From positions 1 through 64,000 of the forward strand of contig JACKLU010000002.1 of NCBI GenBank assembly GCA_024235735.1: a stretch of DNA of 64,000 nucleotides, written 5' to 3'. Made by a program: the position numbers and the translations under genes. Positions 41,786 to 51,937 of the stretch are shown here, in pieces (positions within the stretch are counted from its first letter, which is position 1; every line of letters begins with the position of its first letter). This DNA comes from Burkholderiales bacterium (GTDB lineage: Bacteria; Pseudomonadota; Gammaproteobacteria; Burkholderiales; Nitrosomonadaceae). Below the pieces are notes generated by a model. It did not search any database, was not told the DNA's origin, and was given only the letters and a program-made list of their open reading frames with translations.

Positions 41786-42319
41786 ATGGCCAACAAATCA
41801 ATTAACAAAGATGGTGTGATAACAGATACAAGTTTCGACGACTTAAAAGAAAAACTGGTTTCCATCAATAGAGTTACGAAAGTCGTGAAGGGTGGCAGAA
41901 TTTTGGGATTCGCTGCACTTACAGTAGTAGGAGACGGAGACGGCGGTGTTGGTATGGGTAAAGGAAAGGCTAGGGAAGTTCCAGTAGCAGTGCAAAAAGC
42001 TATGGATGAAGCGAGACGCTCGCTGATCAAAATCAAATTAAAGAATGGGACTATTTATCATCCAATCATTGGTAGGCATGGAGCAGCAAAAGTTTATATG
42101 CAACCGGCACCAGATGGAACGGGAATCATAGCGGGTGGTCCGATGAGGGCAATATTTGAAGTAATGGGTATGCAAAATATTTTAGCGAAGTGCATAGGAT
42201 CAACAAATCCATACAATGTGGTGCGAGCTACGTTACACGGACTATCGTCTATGAATACTCCTTCCATGATAGCAGCAAAGCGTAGTAAAACAGTTAATGA
42301 AATTTTGGATCTAGACTAA
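41786..42319 (+). CDS. rpsE: 30S ribosomal protein S5
   Basis: 177-aa translational-fidelity protein. [20 protein letters not shown] and [17 protein letters not shown] are diagnostic. Its stop overlaps the rpmD start by one base. Confidence 0.98.
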   Translation: MANKSINKDGVITDTSFDDLKEKLVSINRVTKVVKGGRILGFAALTVVGDGDGGVGMGKGKAREVPVAVQKAMDEARRSLIKIKLKNGTIYHPIIGRHGAAKVYMQPAPDGTGIIAGGPMRAIFEVMGMQNILAKCIGSTNPYNVVRATLHGLSSMNTPSMIAAKRSKTVNEILDLD

Positions 42320-42507
42320 TGATTAATGAATCAGAAAAAACGATTAAAGTAACTTTAGTTAAAAGCTTGATTGGCACTAAAAATAAGCATCGATCTATTG
42401 TTAAGGGCTTGGGGTTAAAAAAAATTAATAGCACAGCGAAATTAAAGAATACAAATTCAATTCAAGGTATGATCAAAAAAGTCAATTATCTTATTAAGTG
42501 TGAATGA
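42319..42507 (+). CDS. rpmD: 50S ribosomal protein L30
   Basis: 62 aa. [20 protein letters not shown] and [10 protein letters not shown] match L30. It overlaps rpsE by one base and rplO by four. Confidence 0.95.
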   Translation: MINESEKTIKVTLVKSLIGTKNKHRSIVKGLGLKKINSTAKLKNTNSIQGMIKKVNYLIKCE

Positions 42508-42938
42508 TTATGTTTCTCAATAGTATAAAAAGCGCTGTCGGATCTACTAAAATAAAAAAGAGACTAGGTCGCGGGATAGGTAGTGGCACAGGAAAAACTG
42601 CTGGAAGAGGTCATAAAGGACAGAAATCAAGATCAGGTGGTTTTCATAAAGTGGGTTTTGAAGGCGGACAAATGCCTTTATATAGACGTTTGCCGAAGCG
42701 TGGTTTCAAAAATTTCCAAGCTGACTATAAAAGATCTTTGAGACTGAGCGATCTATCTTTAATTGAAGAGTCAACAATAACTATTGAGATCTTGAAGCGA
42801 AATAATCTAATTCCTGATCATGTTAATTCTGTAAGAATTTATCTTTCAACCAATACAACTCTTGATAAGAGCATATTATTGCAAGGTATTAACGCAACTA
42901 AAGGCGTTAAGCAGCTAGTTCAAGTTGATACTGTTTAG
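42504..42938 (+). CDS. rplO: 50S ribosomal protein L15
   Basis: 144 aa. [20 protein letters not shown] and [20 protein letters not shown] are diagnostic. The ATG at 42504 overlaps the rpmD stop (ATGA). The second ATG at 42510 (MFLNSIKSA) matches the usual family start better and may be the real one. Confidence 0.96.
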   Translation: MIMFLNSIKSAVGSTKIKKRLGRGIGSGTGKTAGRGHKGQKSRSGGFHKVGFEGGQMPLYRRLPKRGFKNFQADYKRSLRLSDLSLIEESTITIEILKRNNLIPDHVNSVRIYLSTNTTLDKSILLQGINATKGVKQLVQVDTV

Positions 42939-42964
42939 CAACCCAAAATTTACAAAGGAATAAA

Positions 42965-44296
42965 TTGGCTACAAGAGGATTTGCTCATAAACCAATAGAT
43001 CGTTTTGCTGATTTGAAACGGAGGCTGTGGTTTTTACTTTTAGCTTTAATAGTTTATAGGATTGGAGCGCATGTACCAGTTCCCGGAATTGACCCTGATA
43101 TTTTAAAAGATTTATTTGATTCCCAACAAGGTGGGGTGTTGGGGATGTTTAATATGTTTTCCGGTGGAGCTTTGTCTCGTTTTTCGATATTTGCGCTTGG
43201 CATTATGCCATATATATCCGCATCGATTATAATGCAACTCGGAACGGTTGCAATTCCTTATTTGGAAGCCCTCAAAAAAGAAGGTGAAAGTGGTAGAAGA
43301 AAAATCACACAATATACACGATATGGTACCTTGCTTCTGGCGTTAGTACAGAGCTATGGAATATCGATAGCCTTACAAGCACAAGCGGGTTTGGTTATAA
43401 ATCCTGGTTCCATGTTTATTATTACCACAGTTATTACATTGGTGACTGGTACAATTTTTTTGATGTGGCTGGGTGAACAGATTACAGAACGTGGGATAGG
43501 TAATGGCATCTCATTAATCATCTTTGCTGGAATTGCGGCAGGATTGCCAAGTGCCATTGGAGGAACTTTAGATTTGGTCAGTACCGGGTCTATGCACTTT
43601 TTAGTAGCACTTTTTATATTTGTTGCTGCGACAATAGTTACAGCTTTTGTGGTATTTGTAGAAAAAGGGCAGCGCCGCATTCTTGTTAACTATGCTAAAA
43701 GACAAGTTGGACAAAAAATATATGGCGGACAAAGTTCTCACCTACCTTTGAAACTTAATATGGCTGGAGTAATACCGCCAATATTTGCCTCTAGTATCAT
43801 ACTATTTCCAGCAACTTTAGCTGGTTGGTTTGCATCGGGAGATTCGATGATTTGGTTAAGAGATTTGAGTGCATCTCTTTCGCCAGGCCAGCCCTTGTAC
43901 GTTTTTCTTTATGCTGCGATGATAATCTTTTTTTGTTTTTTTTATACAGCGCTCGTTTTTAACCCTAAAGAAACTTCAGATAACTTAAAAAAGAGCGGTG
44001 CGTTTATACCCGGAATAAGGCCAGGTGATCAAACTTCACGTTATATAGAAAAAATAATGCTGCGACTTACTTTGACTGGTTCTATTTATGTAACACTAGT
44101 ATGCTTGCTTCCGGAATTTTTGATATTGCAGTGGAATGTGCCTTTTTATTTTGGTGGCACATCTTTACTTATAATTGTTATTGTTACGATGGATTTTATG
44201 TCACAAGTACAATCGCATGTCATGTCATCGCAGTATGATAGTTTGTTAAAAAAAGCAAATTTAAAAAGCAACAACAGTCGTTTAACTGCGAGATAA
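42965..44296 (+). CDS. secY: Preprotein translocase subunit SecY
   Basis: 443-aa channel protein of the Sec translocon with ten membrane segments. [28 protein letters not shown] and the plug/lateral-gate region are conserved, and the cytoplasmic loop holds [22 protein letters not shown]. The start codon is TTG ([13 protein letters not shown]) with AAAGGA just upstream. It lies in the spc block after rplO. Confidence 0.97.
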   Translation: MATRGFAHKPIDRFADLKRRLWFLLLALIVYRIGAHVPVPGIDPDILKDLFDSQQGGVLGMFNMFSGGALSRFSIFALGIMPYISASIIMQLGTVAIPYLEALKKEGESGRRKITQYTRYGTLLLALVQSYGISIALQAQAGLVINPGSMFIITTVITLVTGTIFLMWLGEQITERGIGNGISLIIFAGIAAGLPSAIGGTLDLVSTGSMHFLVALFIFVAATIVTAFVVFVEKGQRRILVNYAKRQVGQKIYGGQSSHLPLKLNMAGVIPPIFASSIILFPATLAGWFASGDSMIWLRDLSASLSPGQPLYVFLYAAMIIFFCFFYTALVFNPKETSDNLKKSGAFIPGIRPGDQTSRYIEKIMLRLTLTGSIYVTLVCLLPEFLILQWNVPFYFGGTSLLIIVIVTMDFMSQVQSHVMSSQYDSLLKKANLKSNNSRLTAR

Positions 44297-44304
44297 CTAA
44301 TTGC

Positions 44305-44523
44305 ATGGCTAAAGAAGAAACTATTCAGATGCAAGGGGAAGTACTCGAAACGTTACCTAACGCAACTTTCAAAGTGAAATTGGAAAATGGCCACATCGTT
44401 CTTGGGCATATTTCGGGTAAAATGAGAATGCATTACATACGAATATTACCTGGTGATAAAGTAACTGTGGATCTTACCCCATATGATCTTACACGTGCAC
44501 GTATAACATTTAGAGCAAAATAA
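44305..44523 (+). CDS. infA: Translation initiation factor IF-1
   Basis: 72-aa OB-fold factor that blocks the A site during initiation. [19 protein letters not shown] and the end [17 protein letters not shown] are diagnostic. It lies eight bases after secY. Confidence 0.98.
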   Translation: MAKEETIQMQGEVLETLPNATFKVKLENGHIVLGHISGKMRMHYIRILPGDKVTVDLTPYDLTRARITFRAK

Positions 44524-44555
44524 CTTTTTAAATTAATTTGGTATTTTTAGAATAT

Positions 44556-44669
44556 ATGAAAGTAATGGCCTCGGTAAAGCGAATTTGCAGAAATTGCAAA
44601 ATAATAAAGCGAAATAGAATTATTAGAGTAATTTGCATTGATCCTCGACATAAACAACGACAAGGCTAG
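44556..44669 (+). CDS. rpmJ: 50S ribosomal protein L36 (zinc form)
   Basis: A 37-aa gene found by direct translation. It reads [11 protein letters not shown] and continues with the zinc ligands Cys11, Cys14, Cys27 and His32, ending DPRHKQRQG. Length and motifs are exactly those of the zinc-ribbon L36 type. It lies in its usual place between infA and rpsM. Confidence 0.97.
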   Translation: MKVMASVKRICRNCKIIKRNRIIRVICIDPRHKQRQG

Positions 44670-44690
44670 ACTAACACTAGATAAAACATT

Positions 44691-45050
44691 ATGGCTCGAA
44701 TTGCTGGAGTAAATTTACCAAACCATCAACATATAGTGATTGCATTAACATCGATATATGGCATTGGCAGAACTACCTCAAAAAATATTTGTGACGAAGC
44801 GGGAATAGCAACTGACACAAAACTTAAAGAATTAACAGAAACACAGCTTGATATCCTACGTGATAATATCGCTAAATTAAATATAGAAGGTGATTTACGT
44901 AGAGAGATTTCTATGAATATTAAAAGGCTTATGGACTTGGGCTGTTATCGCGGACTACGTCATAAAAAAGGCCTTCCTGTACGAGGACAAAGAACACGTA
45001 CAAATGCGCGTACAAGAAAAGGACCAAGAAAAGCTATCCGAGCACGATAA
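44691..45050 (+). CDS. rpsM: 30S ribosomal protein S13
   Basis: 119-aa head protein contacting the P-site tRNA and L5. [20 protein letters not shown] and the C-terminal [20 protein letters not shown] are typical. It is the first gene of the alpha block. Confidence 0.98.
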   Translation: MARIAGVNLPNHQHIVIALTSIYGIGRTTSKNICDEAGIATDTKLKELTETQLDILRDNIAKLNIEGDLRREISMNIKRLMDLGCYRGLRHKKGLPVRGQRTRTNARTRKGPRKAIRAR

Positions 45051-45074
45051 ATTATTATTTAAAGTTAATTAATT

Positions 45075-45464
45075 ATGGTAAAGCCAACTGTTCGTATTAG
45101 AAAAAAAATAAAGAAAAATATATCTGAAGGAATTGCTCATATACACGCATCTTTTAACAATACAATCATCACGATAACTGATAGGCAAGGTAATGCTTTA
45201 TCATGGGCAACATCTGGTGGTTCTGGCTTTAAAGGATCTCGCAAAAGCACTCCTTTTGCAGCGCAGGTTGCCGCAGAGAGTGCTGGTAAAATTGCAATGG
45301 AATGTGGCGTAAAAAATTTAGAAGTTAAAATTAAAGGACCAGGACCTGGTAGAGATTCTGCTGTAAGAGCTCTTAATGGCGCTGGTTTTAAGATTACAAG
45401 TATATCTGATGTCACTTCAGTTCCCCATAACGGTTGTAGACCACCTAAAAAGCGTCGAATTTAA
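45075..45464 (+). CDS. rpsK: 30S ribosomal protein S11
   Basis: 129-aa platform protein. [18 protein letters not shown], the Asn/Gly-rich [17 protein letters not shown] and the end [12 protein letters not shown] are conserved. Confidence 0.98.
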   Translation: MVKPTVRIRKKIKKNISEGIAHIHASFNNTIITITDRQGNALSWATSGGSGFKGSRKSTPFAAQVAAESAGKIAMECGVKNLEVKIKGPGPGRDSAVRALNGAGFKITSISDVTSVPHNGCRPPKKRRI

Positions 45465-45474
45465 GGAGAATATA

Positions 45475-46101
45475 GTGGCTAGATATTTGGAATCCAAATG
45501 TAAACTTTGTCGAAGAGAGAATGAGAAGCTTTTTTTAAAAGGAGAAAAGTGTTTTACTGATAAGTGTGCTATCGAAAGAAGAAATTATCCACCCGGACAG
45601 CACGGACAAAAAAAGGGTAGATTATCTGATTATGGCGTTCAGTTAAGAGAAAAACAAAAGCTTCGACGGATTTACGGACTTCTGGAAAAGCAGTTTAGAA
45701 ATTTATATAAACAGGCAGATAAGCAAAAAGGCATTACTGGTGACAATTTGTTGATAATGCTTGAGAGTCGCCTAGACAATGTTGTTTATATAATGGGATT
45801 CGGCTCGTCTCGAGCAGAAGCAAGGCAAATTGTTAAACATAATGCCGTACGTGTTAACGGTAAACGTGTAAATACACCATCGTACTCAGTTAAGCCTGGT
45901 GATCTTATCGAACTCGATAATAAAGCTAAGGAACATATTCGCTCTAAATCATCTATTCATGCAGCTGAGTCGAGAGGATTTCCAGCTTGGATTGAAATGG
46001 ATGTTAAAGGAATGAAAGGTTTATACAAAAATAAACCTGAACGTATAGATTTGCCATCTACAATTAATGAATCGCTCGTGGTTGAACTGTACTCAAAGTA
46101 A
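45475..46101 (+). CDS. rpsD: 30S ribosomal protein S4, zinc-knuckle type
   Basis: 208-aa 16S assembly initiator. The start is the GTG at 45475, with AAGGAG seven bases upstream. The N-terminus carries Cys9, Cys12, Cys26 and Cys31 (KCKLC, then GEKCFTDKC), followed by [18 protein letters not shown]. This four-Cys arrangement matches the zinc-binding S4 of Thermus thermophilus and differs from the zinc-free S4 of Escherichia coli. The S4 domain ([22 protein letters not shown]) is normal. The location in the alpha operon before rpoA is standard. Confidence 0.96.
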   Translation: MARYLESKCKLCRRENEKLFLKGEKCFTDKCAIERRNYPPGQHGQKKGRLSDYGVQLREKQKLRRIYGLLEKQFRNLYKQADKQKGITGDNLLIMLESRLDNVVYIMGFGSSRAEARQIVKHNAVRVNGKRVNTPSYSVKPGDLIELDNKAKEHIRSKSSIHAAESRGFPAWIEMDVKGMKGLYKNKPERIDLPSTINESLVVELYSK

Positions 46102-46138
46102 TTGCGCAACTTAGTACTACATTTATTAAGGTCATTAG

Positions 46139-47143
46139 ATGCAAGTTAATGAATTGTTAACACCTCGTATAATTGATGTTCAGAATATTTCTCCCCTTCA
46201 TGCTAGGGTCGTTATGGAACCTTTTGAACGCGGATACGGTTATACACTAGGAAATGCTTTACGTAGAATTTTATTGTCGTCTATGACGGGTTATGCGCCA
46301 ACAGAAGTGAAAATTTCTGGCGTAGTCCACGAATATTCAACGATAGATGGTGTGCAAGAAGATGTAGTCGATGTACTGTTGAATATCAAAGGTATAGTAT
46401 TAAAACTATATTCAGGCGATGAAGCCACATTAAGATTGACTAAGGCAGGGAAAGGAGTTGTAACGGCAAATGATTTTGAGAAAAATCATAACGTGGAAAT
46501 TCTAAATCCCGATCACGTAATCGCACATTTGACATCTGGCGGAAAAATTGATCTGCATTTGAAAATATCAAAAGGGAGAGGTTATTTACCCGCAAGTACT
46601 CGAAAAACACGCGAAACTGATAAGAGTATCGGCAGTATTATGCTCGATGCTTCTTTTAGCCCTATTAGAAGAGTGAGCTATATAGTAGAAAGCGCTAGAG
46701 TTGAGCAACGGACAGATCTTGATAAGTTAATTATGGATATCGAAACTAATGGAATAGTCGATCCTGAAGAAGCAATTCGATATGCAGCTCGTATATTAGT
46801 GCAGCAATTAACTGTATTTGCGGATCTCGAGAGCACGCCCGTGCCAGCCGAACAACCGAAAATTCCGCAAATTGATCCAGTATTGCTTAGACCTGTTGAT
46901 GATTTAGAATTAACTGTTCGATCGGCTAATTGTTTAAAAGTTGAAAATATTTACTATATTGGTGATTTAATACAGAGAACAGAGGCAGAGCTTTTACGAA
47001 CGCCAAATTTAGGGCGCAAATCTCTTAATGAAATAAAAGAAGTATTAGCCGCTCGTGAACTGACATTAGGAATGAAGCTTGATAATTGGCCTCCAGCAAA
47101 TTTGGAAAATTTAACAAAGGATATCAATCATGCGCCATCATAA
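46139..47143 (+). CDS. rpoA: RNA polymerase alpha subunit
   Basis: 334 aa. The N-terminal dimerisation and assembly domain (about 1-235) includes [22 protein letters not shown] linker leads to the C-terminal domain (about 250-325), whose [19 protein letters not shown] contains the helix-hairpin-helix that binds UP elements and activators. Its end overlaps rplQ by 14 bases. Confidence 0.98.
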   Translation: MQVNELLTPRIIDVQNISPLHARVVMEPFERGYGYTLGNALRRILLSSMTGYAPTEVKISGVVHEYSTIDGVQEDVVDVLLNIKGIVLKLYSGDEATLRLTKAGKGVVTANDFEKNHNVEILNPDHVIAHLTSGGKIDLHLKISKGRGYLPASTRKTRETDKSIGSIMLDASFSPIRRVSYIVESARVEQRTDLDKLIMDIETNGIVDPEEAIRYAARILVQQLTVFADLESTPVPAEQPKIPQIDPVLLRPVDDLELTVRSANCLKVENIYYIGDLIQRTEAELLRTPNLGRKSLNEIKEVLAARELTLGMKLDNWPPANLENLTKDINHAPS

Positions 47144-47510
47144 GGCCTTTAGAAAATTAAATCGTACAAGTAGTCATAGAACTGCTATGTTTCGTAATAT
47201 GACTAATTCTCTGATTCATCATGAGTTAATTATGACTACTTTGCCTAAAGCTAAAGAACTGAGAAGATTTATCGAACCTATGATTACCCTTGGTAAAGTT
47301 TCAAATTTAGCCAACAAGCGTAACGCATTTAATACATTGCGAGATCGAAAAAGCGTTATAAAGTTATTTTCGGAACTCGGGCCTAGATATATTAATAGAC
47401 CAGGTGGTTATATCAGGATTCTAAAAAACGGATACAGAAAGGGGGATAATGCTCCTATGGCTTTGGTTGAGTTAGTTGAACGCCCTGAAATTACTAATGT
47501 TTCTGAATAA
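47130..47510 (+). CDS. rplQ: 50S ribosomal protein L17
   Basis: 126 aa. [20 protein letters not shown] and [21 protein letters not shown] are diagnostic. It is the last gene of the ribosomal supercluster and overlaps rpoA. Confidence 0.98.
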   Translation: MRHHKAFRKLNRTSSHRTAMFRNMTNSLIHHELIMTTLPKAKELRRFIEPMITLGKVSNLANKRNAFNTLRDRKSVIKLFSELGPRYINRPGGYIRILKNGYRKGDNAPMALVELVERPEITNVSE

Positions 47511-47527
47511 AGTTCTTCTTCTTACTT

Positions 47528-47719
47528 ATGTTTAATGCAGCTAATACATCTAAGAATTTATTCTATGTATTAAAAGACTATAGATATCATACATTTGAAT
47601 ACTTGACAATAAAATTGGATACTTCTTTGCAGGAAATTCTTGAATTAATACAGAGCGCAGCTAGAAGTGGGTTGCAGTTAGAAATAAAAAAAAAGTATAC
47701 GCTTAATCGAAATTATTGA
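47528..47719 (+). CDS. birA: BirA N-terminal helix-turn-helix fragment (frameshifted from the catalytic part)
   Basis: 63 codons. FYVLKDYRYHTFEYLTIKLD and the following ALAxxL-like segment through LQLEIKKKYTLNR resemble the winged-helix DNA-binding domain of biotin protein ligases (GrfHSGeaLa ... GyrL pattern). The frame stops at 47717-47719. The catalytic domain continues in the next frame, which is open from 47688. The two frames overlap at 47688-47716, which includes nearly all of a nine-A run (47686-47694). One A fewer, or two more, would join them into about 331 aa, the normal size for BirA. It could be a real frameshift, a sequencing error or a slippage-read gene. Confidence 0.65.
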   Translation: MFNAANTSKNLFYVLKDYRYHTFEYLTIKLDTSLQEILELIQSAARSGLQLEIKKKYTLNRNY

Positions 47720-47750
47720 TTCGATTGAATGCGAAGAAATAGAATATTTT

Positions 47751-48524
47751 TTGTCATTTCATAAATATTATTTTCATTTAAATTTTTTTGATCAATTAGA
47801 TTCTACCAGTCATTATATTTTAGAAAATATTTCTTTATACTCGAATAGTCAGAAAATTCCTGTAGTTGTCGTAGAAAATCAAGCTAAAGGAAGGGGAAGA
47901 AGAAAGCAACGATGGTTTTCGAACTCACCTGGCAGTCTAACTTTTAGTCTTTTGTTAAATTTCGAATTAGACTTTAAATATTTGTCGGGATTAAGTTTAT
48001 TGATATCTTTATGTTTGGTTAGAGTTTTTGTTAAATTGGCGCCCGCTGAGTATCGAATAAAATGGCCAAACGATATTTTGTTTAATGAAAGAAAAATTTC
48101 AGGAATTTTAATAGAAAGTAAAAACGATATTTATCGTGGTGTGTCTGTGGTAATTGGCATTGGTGTAAACGTTAAATTGCCTAAACAATTTATTTCTAAC
48201 ATTGAATACCCTATTACTGACCTGTATCAAATCACTGCACGTCGGCTGAACCGCAATCAATTATTAGCACATTTTCTGATCGAACTTTATCAACTTCTTA
48301 GTGTTTTTCAGATTAAAGGATTTGAACCCTTTCGAGAGGAGTGGATGCGGCTGCACCATTATCATAATAAATCTGTTGAGTTACATCTGCCGGATAAGAA
48401 AACCATAGTAGGTGTCGTTGCTGGCGTTACTAACGAAGGGCAATTAATTCTTAAAACAGCCAATGGGCTGCAGAATTTCGCTATAGGCGATATTTCTCTA
48501 AGATCGAAAGTTTCTACAGGCTAA
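47751..48524 (+). CDS. birA: Biotin--protein ligase catalytic domain (BirA)
   Basis: 257 codons from a TTG; the open frame extends back to 47688 (with RLIEIIDSIECEEIEYFL, which looks like the natural linker), so the TTG is probably not a true start. The enzyme activates biotin to biotinyl-AMP and attaches it to carboxylase carrier protein. FFDQLDSTSHYI, the GRGRRKQRWFSNSPGSL biotin/ATP loop, IKWPNDILFNERKISGILIE and a small C-terminal domain are intact. It is coupled to coaX (stop and start share one base). Without the upstream helix-turn-helix it could act as a group I ligase lacking repressor function. Confidence 0.88.
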   Translation: MSFHKYYFHLNFFDQLDSTSHYILENISLYSNSQKIPVVVVENQAKGRGRRKQRWFSNSPGSLTFSLLLNFELDFKYLSGLSLLISLCLVRVFVKLAPAEYRIKWPNDILFNERKISGILIESKNDIYRGVSVVIGIGVNVKLPKQFISNIEYPITDLYQITARRLNRNQLLAHFLIELYQLLSVFQIKGFEPFREEWMRLHHYHNKSVELHLPDKKTIVGVVAGVTNEGQLILKTANGLQNFAIGDISLRSKVSTG

Positions 48525-49279
48525 TGACATCTATATTAGCTGTTGATGTTGGAAATTCCTACATTAAATGGGGCCTAAGTAACGATTATCGCTGGCTTGC
48601 TAAAAAGCAAGTATCTCATATGGAAGTGCAAAAGTTGTCTAGCCAGTGGGGCAGATTGAGTAATATCAACTTTGTTGTGATTTCTTCGGTTTCACATCAG
48701 TTAATAACAAAGCAACTCTCTGCAATTATTAATTCTTTTAATTATAAAACACATTGGATTCGGTCTCGATCTTACCAATGTGGTATTACGAATAATTACA
48801 AATATCATCACCAGCTCGGTGCTGATCGTTGGGCTGCGCTGGTGGGTGCCTGGAATAAATTTCATCAATCATGTTTGGTTATTAATGTAGGTACTGCCAT
48901 GACGGTCGATGCTATTTCCCGTGATGGTTTATTCCTTGGGGGATACATAGTGCCCGGACCTTATTTGCAACTTGAAATTTTAGTTGCCAACACTCAGCTT
49001 AATCATGACTTAACGACTCGAGATTCTGAAGTTTTCCCTACAACAACCTCGAGCGCTGTACATAATGGTGTCTGTGTCGCCTTGACTGCATTAATCGGAA
49101 AAGCCAAACAGCTATTTTTAAAACACCAAGGATACTACCCGCAAAATTGTATCGTAAGTGGTGGTGGAGCATGTTTTATCCGCGGCCATATTGATTTTCC
49201 TTTTATCGAAATCGATAATCTAGTTCTTGAAGGCTTGGTTTTTATTGCGCACGATTTGCTTCAAACAGAACTTTCTTGA
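48524..49279 (+). CDS. coaX: Type III pantothenate kinase
   Basis: 251-aa first enzyme of coenzyme A synthesis. The phosphate-binding DVGNSYIKWG, the pantothenate-binding GADRWAALVGA (LGADRW) and GTAMTVDAI mark the ASKHA fold. Its ATG overlaps the birA stop (TAATG), the birA-coaX coupling seen in other betaproteobacteria. Confidence 0.95.
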   Translation: MTSILAVDVGNSYIKWGLSNDYRWLAKKQVSHMEVQKLSSQWGRLSNINFVVISSVSHQLITKQLSAIINSFNYKTHWIRSRSYQCGITNNYKYHHQLGADRWAALVGAWNKFHQSCLVINVGTAMTVDAISRDGLFLGGYIVPGPYLQLEILVANTQLNHDLTTRDSEVFPTTTSSAVHNGVCVALTALIGKAKQLFLKHQGYYPQNCIVSGGGACFIRGHIDFPFIEIDNLVLEGLVFIAHDLLQTELS

Positions 49280-49285
49280 CATTTC

Positions 49286-49876
49286 ATGATTTTATTCGAC
49301 GGTGCAACTTTTTATACATCTGCTAACAGTCTGAAAGATTTGCCAGCACATGATGGAAAGGAAATTGCATTCGCAGGGCGCTCAAATGCTGGAAAATCTA
49401 GTGCTATTAATACCCTTACGCGTCGAAATAGGCTTGCGTTTACAAGCAAGACGCCTGGAAGAACACAGCAGATCAATTATTTTCGTTTATGTTCAGGTCA
49501 CTTTCTTGTAGATTTGCCTGGCTATGGATATGCAAAAACACCCATTACCATTCGGAAACACTGGGAAGTATTTCTTACGCAATATTTATCGACACGAAAA
49601 GAGCTCTTCGGTCTTGTTTTAATCATTGATATTCGGCATCCACTCAAAGATCTCGATCTGCAGATGCTTGAGTGGTTTTCTGTAACACAAAAGCCTGTTC
49701 ATATTCTGCTGACTAAATCTGATAAACTGAGCAGGCAGCAAGCTACGCTCACGCTGATGCAAGTAAAATCTTTTTTGAAAATAAATTACCCATTAGTGAG
49801 TGTGCAATTATTTTCGAGTAGTAAACTGATTGGAATTAATGAAGTCAATCACATAATCCAAAATTGGATTGAGTAA
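49286..49876 (+). CDS. engB: Ribosome biogenesis GTPase EngB (YihA/YsxC)
   Basis: 196-aa GTPase for large-subunit assembly. The P-loop is GRSNAGKSS (31-39), G3 is DLPGYGYA and G4 is LTKSDKL. It starts six bases after coaX. Its stop is followed by a 249-bp structured intergenic region before hemB. Confidence 0.96.
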   Translation: MILFDGATFYTSANSLKDLPAHDGKEIAFAGRSNAGKSSAINTLTRRNRLAFTSKTPGRTQQINYFRLCSGHFLVDLPGYGYAKTPITIRKHWEVFLTQYLSTRKELFGLVLIIDIRHPLKDLDLQMLEWFSVTQKPVHILLTKSDKLSRQQATLTLMQVKSFLKINYPLVSVQLFSSSKLIGINEVNHIIQNWIE

Positions 49877-49900
49877 GCAGTCTACTAAATTAGTCGTGCT

Positions 49901-49929
49901 GTGACTTTTTAATCTGTTTGAACTAATAC
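49901..49929 (+). promoter_or_regulatory. Weak candidate promoter for the hemB leader RNA
   Basis: GTGACT (49901-49906), 17 bases, TAATAC (49924-49929). Both boxes are poor matches to consensus. It lies about 15 bases before the first leader hairpin. The leader could instead be read through from engB. Confidence 0.3.
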
Positions 49930-49943
49930 TATGAGAGAAAAGA

Positions 49944-50043
49944 CCCCCGGTTAAAGGGGAGTAAAAACCGGGGGGAACCGCCTGCCTTAATATCACTTAA
50001 GGCCCCACCTTAAGGGAGAAAAAGGTAGGGGACACTTGTTTTT
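49944..50043 (+). promoter_or_regulatory. Structured leader with attenuator-like alternative helices, upstream of hemB
   Basis: Hairpin A: CCCCCGGTT (49944-49952) pairs perfectly with AACCGGGGG (49966-49974) around the loop AAAGGGGAGTAAA. Downstream lie four segments. Segment 1 is CCTTAA (49985-49990), 2 is CTTAAGG (49996-50002), 3 is CCCCACCTT (50003-50011; CCTTAAG 50008-50014) and 4 is AAGGTAGGGG (50022-50031). Pairs 1:2, 2:3 and 3:4 are all possible and 2:3 excludes 3:4. Helix 3:4 has nine pairs and one bulge (A50027), a loop AAGGGAGAAA and then TTGTTTTT (50036-50043), so it looks like an intrinsic terminator. The two loops share an AAGGG(G)AG core. hemB begins 82 bases further on. Confidence 0.6.
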
Positions 50044-50116
50044 ATGCCCAAAAAGTAGACAAACTTAAATGTATATAAGTTCCTTTTAAAAGTTTTTTTT
50101 ATGATAATTTCGATAA

Positions 50117-51142
<1,026 letters not shown>

Positions 51143-51180
51143 TGCTGAGAGGCTATATTACGACAAGGGCGCTATCTGGA

Positions 51181-51915
51181 CTATTTAATAGACTGATTTG
51201 CGCTCCTTAATTTCTCCTCAATTGCCTGCGCAGGAATCATACCGCCTACAATGGAGCCATCGGCGAAAATCAGAGTTGGTGTTCCGGTCACGCGATTTTC
51301 CTGTCCGGATTTTAATAATGTAGGTATCGGGGTTTCACAATCGTTGGTTTCTGGAGTGATGCCTCTGAGCATGAAATCATCCCATGCCTTGATCTGGTCC
51401 TGTGCACACCAGATTGATGTGGAGAGTTCCAAAGAACCTCTTAGGACTGGATACAGCAAAGTATAGATTGTGATATCAGTGATATTCACCAGCTCCTTCT
51501 CAAGTTGTTTGCAATACGGACAGTTTGGGTCGGTAAAGACAGCAAGTTTTCGTTCACCATTGCCTTTCACGATTTTTATCGCGAATTCAAGCGGCAGTGT
51601 GTCAAGTGGTACGCGTCGTGCTGCTTTGATTTCCTGCAGGCGTTCGTTGGTGACGCTTGTTCGTGATTTGGTGTCGACGATATGTCCAAAAAAGAAATAT
51701 TCGGCTTTTTCATCAGTGTAAAACAGCTCGCCACCGACAAGTACCTCGTAGAGTCCAAGATAAGGCGTTTTTCGCAAACTCTCAATTTTTGCGCCTGGAA
51801 AATGAGGTTCTATGGCCTTCTCGACTGCTTCTTCGTTCGCCCAGGTGAATCCTGCTCCTGAGAGGATATAAATGAACAGGATCAGAATGAATCGTGTTAA
51901 GTGCTGCGAGGCCAT
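51181..51915 (-). CDS. dsbC: Thiol:disulfide interchange protein DsbC (protein disulfide isomerase)
   Basis: 244-aa periplasmic isomerase with a signal peptide (about 1-26, ending TWA). The N-terminal dimerisation domain is followed by a thioredoxin fold with the CPYC active site (132-135) and the cis-Pro loop TGTPTLIF. It corrects wrong disulfides, for example in multi-haem cytochromes. It is convergent with hemB and lies 22 bp after ubiH on the same strand. Confidence 0.93.
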   Translation of the reverse strand: MASQHLTRFILILFIYILSGAGFTWANEEAVEKAIEPHFPGAKIESLRKTPYLGLYEVLVGGELFYTDEKAEYFFFGHIVDTKSRTSVTNERLQEIKAARRVPLDTLPLEFAIKIVKGNGERKLAVFTDPNCPYCKQLEKELVNITDITIYTLLYPVLRGSLELSTSIWCAQDQIKAWDDFMLRGITPETNDCETPIPTLLKSGQENRVTGTPTLIFADGSIVGGMIPAQAIEEKLRSANQSIK

Positions 51916-51937
51916 GATGATACTCCGTTATGATTGT

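Noticed and set aside
49916..49926. GTTTGAACTAA, identical to the first 11 bases of the CRISPR repeat
   Set aside because: The match stops at 11 bases, stands alone, and an 11-mer can occur by chance in 64 kb.
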